In this document: in pieces, positions 56,349 to 64,000 of the stretch
Numbering within the stretch: the first letter of the stretch is position 1
How the letters are laid out: each line of letters starts with the position of its first letter
Assembly: GCF_025699485.1 (NCBI RefSeq)
Contig: NZ_JANUXN010000005.1
Coordinates: 124,001-188,000 of the forward strand
DNA: 64,000 nucleotides
Origin: Thauera carbonicopians
Lineage (GTDB): Bacteria > Pseudomonadota > Gammaproteobacteria > Burkholderiales > Rhodocyclaceae
Reading direction: 5' to 3'
Made by a program: the position numbers and the translations under genes
Notes under the pieces: generated by a model
What the model saw: only the letters and a program-made list of their open reading frames with translations
What the model was told of the DNA's origin: nothing
Database searches by the model: none

Positions 56349-57401
56349 ATGACCGAGATAATCGCTGCCGAAGCGAGGTTCGAACACGAACGCATCGCCC
56401 ATTGCCGTACCGAGATGGATGCCTTGCTGCAGTCGGGTCATCACATCGAGGCGGACGCGTCGGCGCCGTTCGACCTGCATCTGAAGCATTTCCGGCTCGG
56501 CATGCTGGAAATGTTCGAAGTGTGCGGCTCCGCGCACGTGATGCAGGTGCAGGGCGTCAATGATGGCGCCGCCGTACTGCTGAACGTGGCCGGCAGCGGC
56601 TCGTTGAGGCAGGGGCCGCGCGAGGCGCGCCTGCAGCCCGGGTCGCTGCACCTGCTCGACGACGCCGCTGCGTTCATGCTCCAGCTACCCGAGGAGTTCT
56701 GCCATCTGGTGCTGCGCGTGCCGCGTCCCGCGCTGGAAGGGGTGATGCGCGACTGGCGGCCGCTGACGGTGTCCTGTATGGCGTCCTGTTGCGGTTCGGC
56801 GGCGGTGTTCGCCGGCACCCTGCGCGGTATCTTCGGCCAGCGCAAAACCCTGGCGCCCTCCGACTTCAAGACCTGTGCCGACGCCTTGCTCGGCCTGCTG
56901 GGCGGCATGCTGGCCAGCTTCGCCCGCCAGGTCGGGGACGAAACCTCGTCGGTCGAGGCCTACCATCTCGAGCGGGTCAAGGCTTTCGCGCGCGCCCATC
57001 TGGCCGATGCCGAACTGGACGTCAAGCTGATCGCCGCCGAGGTCGGCCTGTCGGCGAGCTACATCCACCGCCTCTTCGCTCGCTGCACGATGACGCTGAT
57101 GCAGTGGATCACCGCCGAGCGGCTCGATGCCTGCCATCGCGAGCTGTCCGCGCCCGGTAGGCTCAAGCGGCCGGTCTACCTGATCGCGCAGGAATGGGGC
57201 TTCGCCAACCAGGCCCACTTCAGCCGCGCCTTCCGCGCCCGTTTCGGCGTCAGCCCGAGCGACGTCAGGAGCGGGCTGGCGCCCTGCTGCAGCGGCGCCG
57301 CGCCCTGCACCCAGGGCACGGCGACCGATTGCGCAAACATCGGTTCACTTTCCGGCAAGGCGCGTGCGCGTAAGGGAATTAGACTCGTGCCAAATTTGTA
57401 A
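56349..57401 (+). CDS. AraC-family regulator
   Basis: This ~350-aa regulator has an N-terminal AraC_binding_2-like domain (LKHFRLGMLEMFE) and a C-terminal double HTH (LIAAEVGLSASYIHRLF, then AQEWGFANQAHFSRAFRARF). GGAGGAGG lies six bases before ATG 56349. It is upstream of the decaheme operon and may control it; the inducer is unknown. Confidence 0.88.
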   Translation: MTEIIAAEARFEHERIAHCRTEMDALLQSGHHIEADASAPFDLHLKHFRLGMLEMFEVCGSAHVMQVQGVNDGAAVLLNVAGSGSLRQGPREARLQPGSLHLLDDAAAFMLQLPEEFCHLVLRVPRPALEGVMRDWRPLTVSCMASCCGSAAVFAGTLRGIFGQRKTLAPSDFKTCADALLGLLGGMLASFARQVGDETSSVEAYHLERVKAFARAHLADAELDVKLIAAEVGLSASYIHRLFARCTMTLMQWITAERLDACHRELSAPGRLKRPVYLIAQEWGFANQAHFSRAFRARFGVSPSDVRSGLAPCCSGAAPCTQGTATDCANIGSLSGKARARKGIRLVPNL

Positions 57402-57414
57402 CGATCCAGTTACA
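57397..57414. promoter_or_regulatory. Palindrome between araC-like gene and decaheme operon
   Basis: TGTAAC-N6-GTTACA (57397-57414) is a perfect six-base inverted repeat overlapping the AraC-family stop codon and about 200 bases upstream of the decaheme cytochrome gene. It is a candidate operator for a dimeric regulator. The rest of 57415-57611 shows no clear element. Confidence 0.45.
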
Positions 57415-57611
57415 GCCCGGAGTCGGCCGCGGACAGTCAGGCGCCCGACCCGAGGCAGAAGCCAAAGGAGGGTGTCCCGCGCGTGCTTGCCGCCAAGGCG
57501 GTGCCACGTCCGCTCGGGGTGGTGTTCTCCCTCTGTTTTCACCCGATGGGTGCCGCCGTTTCGCGGGCGGCTGCCGTGATGCGCCGGCATTGCAGGCGAG
57601 GAGACGAAGAT

Positions 57612-58610
57612 ATGAGAGTTCCCGGTGTATTTCCTGCCCTGCGGGCGATGCTGGCGGCGGTTTCGCTGCTTGCGGCGAGTGTGGCCAACGCCGCGGACGG
57701 GCAGCCGGCCCGCCACGCCACCTATGTCGGCGAACAGGTCTGCGTCTCCTGTCACCAGGTCGAGGAATCCCACTTCGGCCATACCCTGCATGCCAAGATC
57801 TTCCGCCAGAACCCCAGGAACGATGTCGAGCGCCAGGTCTGCGAAGCCTGTCATGGCCCCGGCTCGCTGCACGCCGAGAACATGGCCGTCGAATCGACCG
57901 ACCCGGTGGCGCAGGGCGAGGAGGCCTGGGACAAGATCGTCGACAAGTCGCTGATCGTCGGCTTCACCAAGTCCTGGGGCACGTCGATCGACAAGATGAA
58001 CGGGCAGTGCCTGAGCTGTCACGAAGGCGGCCAGCGCATGCACTGGCCGGGCTCCACCCACGATCTGAACAAGCTCGCCTGCAGCGACTGCCACAACCCG
58101 ATGGCGCGCTTCTCGGGCACCAGCCTGCTGAAGAAGCAGAGCATCACCCAGGTCTGCGAAAGCTGCCATTCGCAGCAGCGCGCCGAGTTCCGCAAGCGTT
58201 CGCACATGCCGGTGCCCGAAGGCAAGATGAGCTGCGCCGACTGCCACAACCCGCACGGCACCGTCACCGCGCCGCTGCTCAAGGCCGACTCGGTCAACGA
58301 CCTCTGCTACAGCTGTCACGCCGAGAAGCGCGGCCCCTTCATCTGGGAGCATGCGCCGGTGCGCGAGGCCTGCACCAACTGCCACACGCCGCACGGCAGC
58401 AACCACGACAAGCTGCTGCAGGTCGCCCGTCCCGCGCTGTGCCAGCAGTGCCATGCCAACACCAACCATCCGTCGGTGTTCTACAACGCCGGACAGCTGG
58501 CCGGCAACGAAACCGGGCTCAATTCCCGCGTCATGGGCCGTTCGTGCCAGAACTGCCACACGCAGATCCACGGCAGCAACCACCCGGCGGGTGCCCGCTT
58601 CCAGCGCTGA
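57612..58610 (+). CDS. Decaheme c-type cytochrome (MtrA/DmsE family)
   Basis: This 332-aa periplasmic protein starts with a signal peptide (MRVPGVFPALRAMLAAVSLL) and has ten CXXCH haem sites: CVSCH, CEACH, CLSCH, CSDCH, CESCH, CADCH, CYSCH, CTNCH, CQQCH, CQNCH. That count and size fit the MtrA/DmsE/PioA family. GAGGAGA precedes the ATG at 57612; the longer frame upstream lacks a Shine-Dalgarno. Known members insert into an outer-membrane porin and carry electrons across the membrane; the neighbour is such a porin. Confidence 0.94.
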   Translation: MRVPGVFPALRAMLAAVSLLAASVANAADGQPARHATYVGEQVCVSCHQVEESHFGHTLHAKIFRQNPRNDVERQVCEACHGPGSLHAENMAVESTDPVAQGEEAWDKIVDKSLIVGFTKSWGTSIDKMNGQCLSCHEGGQRMHWPGSTHDLNKLACSDCHNPMARFSGTSLLKKQSITQVCESCHSQQRAEFRKRSHMPVPEGKMSCADCHNPHGTVTAPLLKADSVNDLCYSCHAEKRGPFIWEHAPVREACTNCHTPHGSNHDKLLQVARPALCQQCHANTNHPSVFYNAGQLAGNETGLNSRVMGRSCQNCHTQIHGSNHPAGARFQR

Positions 58611-58625
58611 TCGGAGGGATACGAC

Positions 58626-61331
58626 ATGAACAACGTCAATGCGAATCGCGCGGCCGTCCGTTCCTCCATGCCGCCGCGGGTACGGATGCTGAGCGTGCTG
58701 GTGGGCGGCGCGCTGGTGCTGATGGCAGCCGAGCGGGTGTGGGCGGATTCGGCCGTCGGTGCCGACACCACGCTGGGCAACGCGCTCAACCTGGCGCCGA
58801 TCAACCCGGTGACGCATACCGGCGGCTACGACTTCGACGGCATGAGCGGCGACCCCCATGCGGCGCGCACGCCGACCGGGCAACTGTACGACCGGCCCAG
58901 GGTGCCGACCGACCGCATCCATGACACCGCGGGCGGCTGGCAGTACCTCGGCTTCGTCGAGTTCGGCATCACCCACGTTTCGGGCGACTACCGCGAGCAG
59001 GGCTTCAAGCGCTACAAGGACGTCGGCAACGGCGGCTACCTGAGCGCCTTCGGCGTCTCCGCCGAAAAGGCGGATTCGGCCCACTATTTCGAAGTGGTCG
59101 GCGGCGGCGTCGATCGTGACGACCAGTTCTACGGCGCCACTTTCGGCCGCTACAACGATTGGCGCGTCAAGGCCTTCTACAACGAAACGCCGCACGTGTT
59201 CACGACCTCGTTCCGCTCGCTGTGGGACGGTGCCGGCAGCAAGAACCTGACGCTGAAGCCCGATTCGGGCCTGACGCCCGGCGGCAGCGGCAGCCAGGCG
59301 GCCGACAATCAGGCCATCACCGCGGCTGCCCAGGCCAACATGAACACCGAGCTCGGCCTGGTGCGCAAGAAGGGCGGCCTGCGCCTCGACATGACCCTCA
59401 CCGACAACCTGAAGCTGTTTGCCGGCTATTCGCTGGAGAAGCGTGAAGGATCGCGGCCTTTCGGCTCGGTGTGGGCGGGCGGCGGCGGCCAGATGCAGAT
59501 GGAGCTGATCGAGCCGATCGACTACGAGACGCACGATTTCGTCGGCGGCCTGTACTACAACGACGCGCTGAACAGCTTCAACCTGCAGGCTTCGGCTTCG
59601 CTGTTCCGCAACAACGCCGGCACGCTGAACTTCGAGACGCCGTTCCGGGTGAATGCCGCCGGCGTCACCGGCGCGACGCCCGGCATGTTCACCAGCGGGC
59701 GCTTCGACCTCTACCCGGACAACGAGGCCTACAACATCAAGGGCGAGTACGCGCGCAAGCTGCCGGAGCTGATGAACGGCCGCTTCACCGCAGTGGTGTC
59801 GATGGGCTCGTCGCGCCAAGACGACAAGCTGATGCCCTACACGAGCTATTCCGGCCTCAGCCCGAACATTGCGTCTTCGGCCAACTGGAACAGCCGGGAT
59901 GCGCTCAGCCGCCAGTCGGCGGACGCCCGCATCGACACCCGGCTGATCGACCTCGGGCTGTCGCTGAACCCGACCAGCCGCCTGAACCTCAAGGCCAAGG
60001 CGCGCTACTACGAAACCCGCAACCACACCGATTACCTGGCGTGCAACCCCAATGCCGAATACAACGACAGCGGCGATGGCACGCCGGGCGGCGTCAGCGC
60101 TTTCGGCTGCACCGGCGTGTGGGGCCGGATGATCAACGACGGCAGCGCGGTGTCGCTGTACAACCCGGCCGCGCCGAGCGGCAACGTCGTGATCCGCAGC
60201 GTGCCCTACGACTACCGCAAGCTGAATACCGGCCTGACGGCAGACTGGCGGCTGGACAGCGGCAGCATCAACGCCGCCTACGAGCGCGAAACCTACTCGC
60301 GCGACCACCGCGAACGCGACAAGACCTGGGAAGACAAGTACAAGCTCGGTTATATCAATCGCAGCATCGAGGACACCACGATCCGGCTGTCCTTCGCCCA
60401 TGACCGCCGCCGCGGCAGCAGCTACCACACCCACCATCCGTATGCGAGCTTCCTGAGCGGCGCGCTGGCGCCGATGCCGGATACCGGCAACGTGCAGTCC
60501 TGGGTGCTGCACATGAACAACGGCATGCGCAAGTACGATCTCGCCGACCGTACCCAGAACACGCTCAATGCCCGCCTCAACTATATGCCGCGCGAGGACC
60601 TGGACATCGGCCTGTCGGCCCAGTTGAAGGAAATCCGCTATCCGAGTTCGGATTACGGCCGCGACGGCAAGCACCGGCAGAACTGGTTCAACGTCGATGT
60701 CGACTGGCAGTACAGCCCGGTCAGCAATTTCTACGCTTTCTATTCCTTCCAGCGCGGCACGCTGGGCCAGACCGGCGTGCCGAGCGGCGGCGGTTCGGGC
60801 TGCATCATCGGCAACAACACCAGCATGGGCGTGATCACGCCGGAGAACGCGGAGGACATCTGCCAGAGCCCGAACTCCGGCGCGGTGTTCGTCGCGGCCA
60901 ACTTCTGGGAACTGGACCACAAGGACCGCAGCGACACGCTGGGCCTCGGCCTGCGCCACGACTTCGGCAAGTTCAAGGTCGACTTCAGCTACACCTACGC
61001 CAAGAGCAGGACCGAGATGAAGTACTCGCTGCCGGCGAACCTGGCACCGGCGGCCGCGGCGGCGGCCGGCAGCGGCTTCCCGGACCTGACCACCAGCCAG
61101 AACATCTTCGAGGCCAACCTGCTGATGCCGGTGAACAAGACGGTGACCGCCCGCCTGCTGCTGCGCCACGAATACGGCAAGTACCGCGACTGGCACTACA
61201 GCGGCCTGCAGTCCGATCCGGTGGCGGTGAACGCGCCCGGCACCGGCGCGCCGACCGCGGTCATCCTGGACGCCGGGCCGCAGAACTACCGTGCCAGCCT
61301 GATCGGCCTGCTGCTGCAGGTCAGGCTGTGA
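58626..61331 (+). CDS. MtrB/PioB-family outer-membrane porin
   Basis: This 901-aa beta-barrel has a signal-like start (RMLSVLVGGALVLMAAERV), many aromatic-rich alternating strands and a terminal strand ending LLLQVRL. Length and position beside a decaheme cytochrome indicate the MtrB/PioB sheath protein. It lacks the CXXC pair near the N-terminus of Shewanella MtrB. It lies 15 bases after the cytochrome gene. Confidence 0.9.
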   Translation: MNNVNANRAAVRSSMPPRVRMLSVLVGGALVLMAAERVWADSAVGADTTLGNALNLAPINPVTHTGGYDFDGMSGDPHAARTPTGQLYDRPRVPTDRIHDTAGGWQYLGFVEFGITHVSGDYREQGFKRYKDVGNGGYLSAFGVSAEKADSAHYFEVVGGGVDRDDQFYGATFGRYNDWRVKAFYNETPHVFTTSFRSLWDGAGSKNLTLKPDSGLTPGGSGSQAADNQAITAAAQANMNTELGLVRKKGGLRLDMTLTDNLKLFAGYSLEKREGSRPFGSVWAGGGGQMQMELIEPIDYETHDFVGGLYYNDALNSFNLQASASLFRNNAGTLNFETPFRVNAAGVTGATPGMFTSGRFDLYPDNEAYNIKGEYARKLPELMNGRFTAVVSMGSSRQDDKLMPYTSYSGLSPNIASSANWNSRDALSRQSADARIDTRLIDLGLSLNPTSRLNLKAKARYYETRNHTDYLACNPNAEYNDSGDGTPGGVSAFGCTGVWGRMINDGSAVSLYNPAAPSGNVVIRSVPYDYRKLNTGLTADWRLDSGSINAAYERETYSRDHRERDKTWEDKYKLGYINRSIEDTTIRLSFAHDRRRGSSYHTHHPYASFLSGALAPMPDTGNVQSWVLHMNNGMRKYDLADRTQNTLNARLNYMPREDLDIGLSAQLKEIRYPSSDYGRDGKHRQNWFNVDVDWQYSPVSNFYAFYSFQRGTLGQTGVPSGGGSGCIIGNNTSMGVITPENAEDICQSPNSGAVFVAANFWELDHKDRSDTLGLGLRHDFGKFKVDFSYTYAKSRTEMKYSLPANLAPAAAAAAGSGFPDLTTSQNIFEANLLMPVNKTVTARLLLRHEYGKYRDWHYSGLQSDPVAVNAPGTGAPTAVILDAGPQNYRASLIGLLLQVRL

Positions 61332-61389
61332 GCCGGAACATCCTTCCAGCCGATCGAGATCGCCACCACCGCGCGGTACAGGAGGCAAA

Positions 61390-62022
61390 GTGAGAATGAA
61401 ACGTTCGAGAATGATCCTGGCGTCGGCCTGTGCAGGCCTGCTGCTCACCGCCGCCGCCGCGTCCGCCGAGGTGATCGGCGACATCGAGCGCGGCAAGGCG
61501 CTGGCGGGCGAGATCTGCGTCGCCTGCCACGGCGCGGACGGCAACAGCCCGGTGCCGATGTTTCCGAAGCTCGCCGGCCAGCACGCCGACTACGCGCTGA
61601 AGCAACTGCAGGAGTTCGCCAGCGGGCGGCGCCACAGCGACATCATGAAGCCGATCGTCGAAGGCCTCAGCACCCGCGACATGGCCGACGTGGCGGTGTT
61701 CTTCGCCGCGCAGCAGCCCTTGCCGGGCCAGGTGGACGATCCGTCGATGCTCGATGCCGGGCGCCGCGTCTTCAACGAGGGCAACCCCGACCAGGGCGTG
61801 CCGGCCTGTGCCGGCTGCCATGGCGCCAACGGCATCGGCAACGCGCGCTATCCGCGGCTCGCCGGCCAGTACCCGGCCTACGTGCTCGACCAGATGGCGC
61901 AGTTCGCCGATGGCCGCCGCAGCAACGACAAGCGCCTGATGCAGACCATCGCCAGCCGCCTCGGCGAGACCGAGACCCGCGCAGTGGCCGAGTACATCGC
62001 CAGCCTGGAGGGCAGCAAATGA
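61390..62022 (+). CDS. Diheme cytochrome c4-type
   Basis: This ~210-aa periplasmic protein has a signal peptide (MILASACAGLLLTAAAASA) and two haem sites CVACH and CAGCH in tandem cytochrome-c folds, each with a distal Met in PKLAGQH- and PRLAGQY-type regions. GTG 61390 or ATG 61396 can serve as the start. It overlaps the next gene by four bases. Confidence 0.93.
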   Translation: MRMKRSRMILASACAGLLLTAAAASAEVIGDIERGKALAGEICVACHGADGNSPVPMFPKLAGQHADYALKQLQEFASGRRHSDIMKPIVEGLSTRDMADVAVFFAAQQPLPGQVDDPSMLDAGRRVFNEGNPDQGVPACAGCHGANGIGNARYPRLAGQYPAYVLDQMAQFADGRRSNDKRLMQTIASRLGETETRAVAEYIASLEGSK

Positions 62023-62720
62023 GATACGCATTGTCCGCCATGAGCCTGCTGCTCGTGGCCTGTGGCTCGACCGTGGCGCAGACCGGCAGCGCGCCGCGCG
62101 CGCCGGGGATCGAATCCAGCGGCTACGTCTGGAACCAGCCCGATCCCGACAAGGATGCCGCGCTCGCGCACCGTCCCGACATCGGGCAGGGCAAGATCGC
62201 CTACGAAGTCTGCCAGGGCTGCCACCAGCCCGACGGTGCCGGGCGCGCCGACGCCATCTATCCCAGCCTGGCGGGCCAGCACGCCTCGGTGCTGATCAAG
62301 CAGATGATGGACGTGCGCGCGGGCCGCCGCGACAACCCGAAGATGCATCCCTTCGTCGGCGAATGGGTGGTGTCGGTCGAGGACGTGGCCAACATCGCCG
62401 CCTATCTCAGCCAGTTGCCGATCTCGCTCGACAACGGCAAGGGCAGCGGCAACCGCCTGGCGCGCGGCCGCGAGCTCTACGACAACGACTGTGCCAACTG
62501 CCACGGCGACAACGGCGAAGGCCGGGCGGACGAGTTCTATCCGCTGGTGGCGCATCAGCACTACGCCTACCTGTACAAGGAGGCGGTGATGATCCGCGAC
62601 GGCGAGCGGCGCAACGCCAACCCGAAGATGGTCGCCGTGATCCGCGACTACAGCAACGAGGACCTGAAGGCGGTCAGCGACTACATGTCGAGGCTGGCGC
62701 TGCCGGCGGCCGGGCGCTAG
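62019..62720 (+). CDS. Diheme c4-type cytochrome, probable lipoprotein
   Basis: This 233-aa protein has a lipobox-like LLLVACGS, followed by two haem sites CQGCH and CANCH. It resembles c4 cytochromes and follows the previous one with an ATGA overlap, suggesting an electron relay with the decaheme conduit. Membrane anchoring is inferred from the signal sequence. Confidence 0.9.
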   Translation: MRYALSAMSLLLVACGSTVAQTGSAPRAPGIESSGYVWNQPDPDKDAALAHRPDIGQGKIAYEVCQGCHQPDGAGRADAIYPSLAGQHASVLIKQMMDVRAGRRDNPKMHPFVGEWVVSVEDVANIAAYLSQLPISLDNGKGSGNRLARGRELYDNDCANCHGDNGEGRADEFYPLVAHQHYAYLYKEAVMIRDGERRNANPKMVAVIRDYSNEDLKAVSDYMSRLALPAAGR

Positions 62721-62804
62721 TTCCGGAACCATCGCGAAAGGATTTGCGCTTCAGGCGGCGCCGCGCGTTCCGCGGGGCCGCTTGTTGTGGTTCAATCCTG
62801 CACC

Positions 62805-63431
62805 ATGCTCGAAGTAGATGATCTCGCCTGCCTGAAAGGCGATCGCCTGTTGTTTCGCGGCCTCGCTTTTCGCCTGCAGGCGGGGGAGCTGCTGCGCGTC
62901 GCCGGCCCCAACGGCGTCGGCAAGACCAGCCTGCTGCGGCTGGTCACCGGACTGGCGCTGGCCGAGGCCGGCGAGGTGCGCTGGCAGGGCACGCCGATCC
63001 GCCGCGATCGCGAAGCTTTCCATCGCGAACTGCTCTATCTCGGCCACGCACCCGCGATCAACGACTTGCTGAGCCCGCTCGAGAACCTGCGCTTCGCCTG
63101 TGCCGCCGCGGGCGACGGCAGCGACGAGGAGGCCTGTACCCAGGCGCTGGTGCGCATCGGCCTGGCGAACCAGCTCGACTTGCCGGCCCGCGTGCTGTCG
63201 CAGGGCCAGCGCCGCCGCGTCGGCCTGGCGCGCTTGTTCCTGTCGGCGCGGCGCAAGCTGTGGGTGCTCGACGAGCCTTTCACCGCGCTCGATGTCAAGG
63301 CGGTGGCCGATCTGGCCCAGGCCTTGTCGGACCACTGCGCCGGCGGCGGCATGGTGATGCTGACCACGCACCAGGATGCGCCCTTCGCGGTGGCGCCGCG
63401 CGTGCTCGACGTCGGAGCCTACGCATGCTGA
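62805..63431 (+). CDS. ccmA: Haem exporter ATPase CcmA
   Basis: This 208-aa ABC ATPase has Walker A PNGVGKTS, signature LSQGQRRRV and Walker B KLWVLDEPFTALD. CcmAB is part of cytochrome c maturation. ATG 62805 was preferred over GTG 62787. ccmB starts seven bases before its end. Confidence 0.94.
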   Translation: MLEVDDLACLKGDRLLFRGLAFRLQAGELLRVAGPNGVGKTSLLRLVTGLALAEAGEVRWQGTPIRRDREAFHRELLYLGHAPAINDLLSPLENLRFACAAAGDGSDEEACTQALVRIGLANQLDLPARVLSQGQRRRVGLARLFLSARRKLWVLDEPFTALDVKAVADLAQALSDHCAGGGMVMLTTHQDAPFAVAPRVLDVGAYAC

Positions 63432-64000
63432 GCACCTTCCTCGCCGTGCTGCGGCGCGACCTGCTGCTGGCCTGGCGCGGCCGCGCCGATGTGCTGGTCA
63501 CGCTCGCTTTCTTCGTCATCGTCGTCTGCCTGTTCCCCTTCGGCGTCGGCGCCGAACCGAACCAGTTGAGGGCAATCGCGCCCGGCGTGCTGTGGGTTGC
63601 CGCGCTGCTTGCCTGCCTGCTGTCGCTGCACCGGCTGTTCGCGCAGGACCACGCCGACGGAACCCTGGAGCAGCTTCTCCTGTCTAGCGAGCCTGCTGCA
63701 CTGTGGGTGGCGGCGAAAGTGCTGGCCTTCTGGCTCAGCACCGGCCTGCCGGTGGTGGCGGTGGCGCCCGGTTTGGCGCTGCTGCTTGACCTTGAGCAAG
63801 GCGCCTTGCCGGTGCTGGTCTTAAGTTTGGCCCTGGGGACACCGATCCTGGGTCTGCTCGGTGCCGTCGGCGCCGCACTGACGCTGGGCCTGCGTGGCGG
63901 CGGCATGCTGCTGGCGCTGCTGGTGCTGCCGCTGTTCGTGCCGGTGCTGATCTTCGGCGCCGGCGCGGTCGAGGCGGAGGCCTCGGGCACCGGTGCCGCG
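63425..64000 (+). CDS. ccmB: CcmB haem exporter subunit (partial)
   Basis: The frame starts MLSTFLAVLRRDLLLAW and has hydrophobic segments LVTLAFFVIVVCLFP and GVLWVAALLACLL, typical of CcmB. It overlaps ccmA and is cut by the window end after 192 codons. Its products assemble the c-type cytochromes encoded just upstream. Confidence 0.93.
   Translation, partial: MLSTFLAVLRRDLLLAWRGRADVLVTLAFFVIVVCLFPFGVGAEPNQLRAIAPGVLWVAALLACLLSLHRLFAQDHADGTLEQLLLSSEPAALWVAAKVLAFWLSTGLPVVAVAPGLALLLDLEQGALPVLVLSLALGTPILGLLGAVGAALTLGLRGGGMLLALLVLPLFVPVLIFGAGAVEAEASGTGAA

Noticed and set aside
57345-61544. 1399-codon minus-strand open frame opposite the decaheme and porin genes
   Set aside because: Antisense artefact of high G+C; ten haem motifs and the barrel sequence are on the plus strand.

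Overview
The window looks like chromosome of a high-G+C betaproteobacterium, most likely Rhodocyclales (Thauera/Azoarcus/Aromatoleum type). This is inferred from gene order and content: metX-metW, thiS-thiG-trmB, an rph/rdgB/hemW block with a linked kinase/phosphatase pair, gmk-rpoZ-rel, a narXL-linked napFDAGHBC operon, and a decaheme/porin conduit. No rRNA, tRNA, CRISPR array, integrase or intact insertion sequence was seen. Species-level assignment cannot be made from the sequence alone.

Layout. 1-12.2 kb is ordinary core DNA: the end of an unrecognised gene, metXW under what reads as a SAM-II riboswitch plus attenuator, thiSG-trmB-sppA-PEBP on the plus strand, and a minus-strand operon (Ser/Thr kinase, PP2C phosphatase, rph, rdgB, hemW) divergent from yicC. 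12.2-40.9 kb separates yicC from gmk, which are usually close neighbours in this group, so it is probably an accessory insertion. Its first 19 kb (12.5-31.7) has visibly lower G+C and is a defence island. It holds a four-gene minus-strand module (N6-adenine methyltransferase, a 922-aa DrmE-like protein, a DrmA-like helicase, a DrmB/DUF1998 protein), which looks DISARM-related but lacks DrmC and DrmD. Divergent from it are a single-chain Sir2-APAZ-PIWI short Argonaute, a PUA-like/HNH nuclease, a TPR-HEPN (LA2681-type) gene broken by a G-tract frameshift, and an HNH-ABC ATPase fusion. Next come decayed fragments (Lrp C-terminus, antitoxin plus truncated PIN toxin), a G+C-rich RND efflux operon with a divergent LysR regulator, a hipB gene with a truncated hipA, and an aldo/keto reductase.

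40.9-45.7 kb returns to core genes: gmk, rpoZ, a bifunctional (p)ppGpp enzyme, a DUF3460 protein and an exonuclease/GIY-YIG fusion.

45.9-64 kb is an anaerobic respiration block. A DNR-like Crp/Fnr regulator and a NarX-NarL pair flank a NarL-type 7-2-7 site. A Fnr-type box precedes napFDAGHBC, which ends in a strong terminator. An AraC regulator, a decaheme cytochrome with an MtrB/PioB-type porin, two diheme c4-type cytochromes and ccmA-ccmB (running off the end) follow. The nitrate-sensing, Fnr-like and haem-maturation genes together suggest coordinated control of periplasmic nitrate reduction and possible transfer of electrons across the outer membrane.
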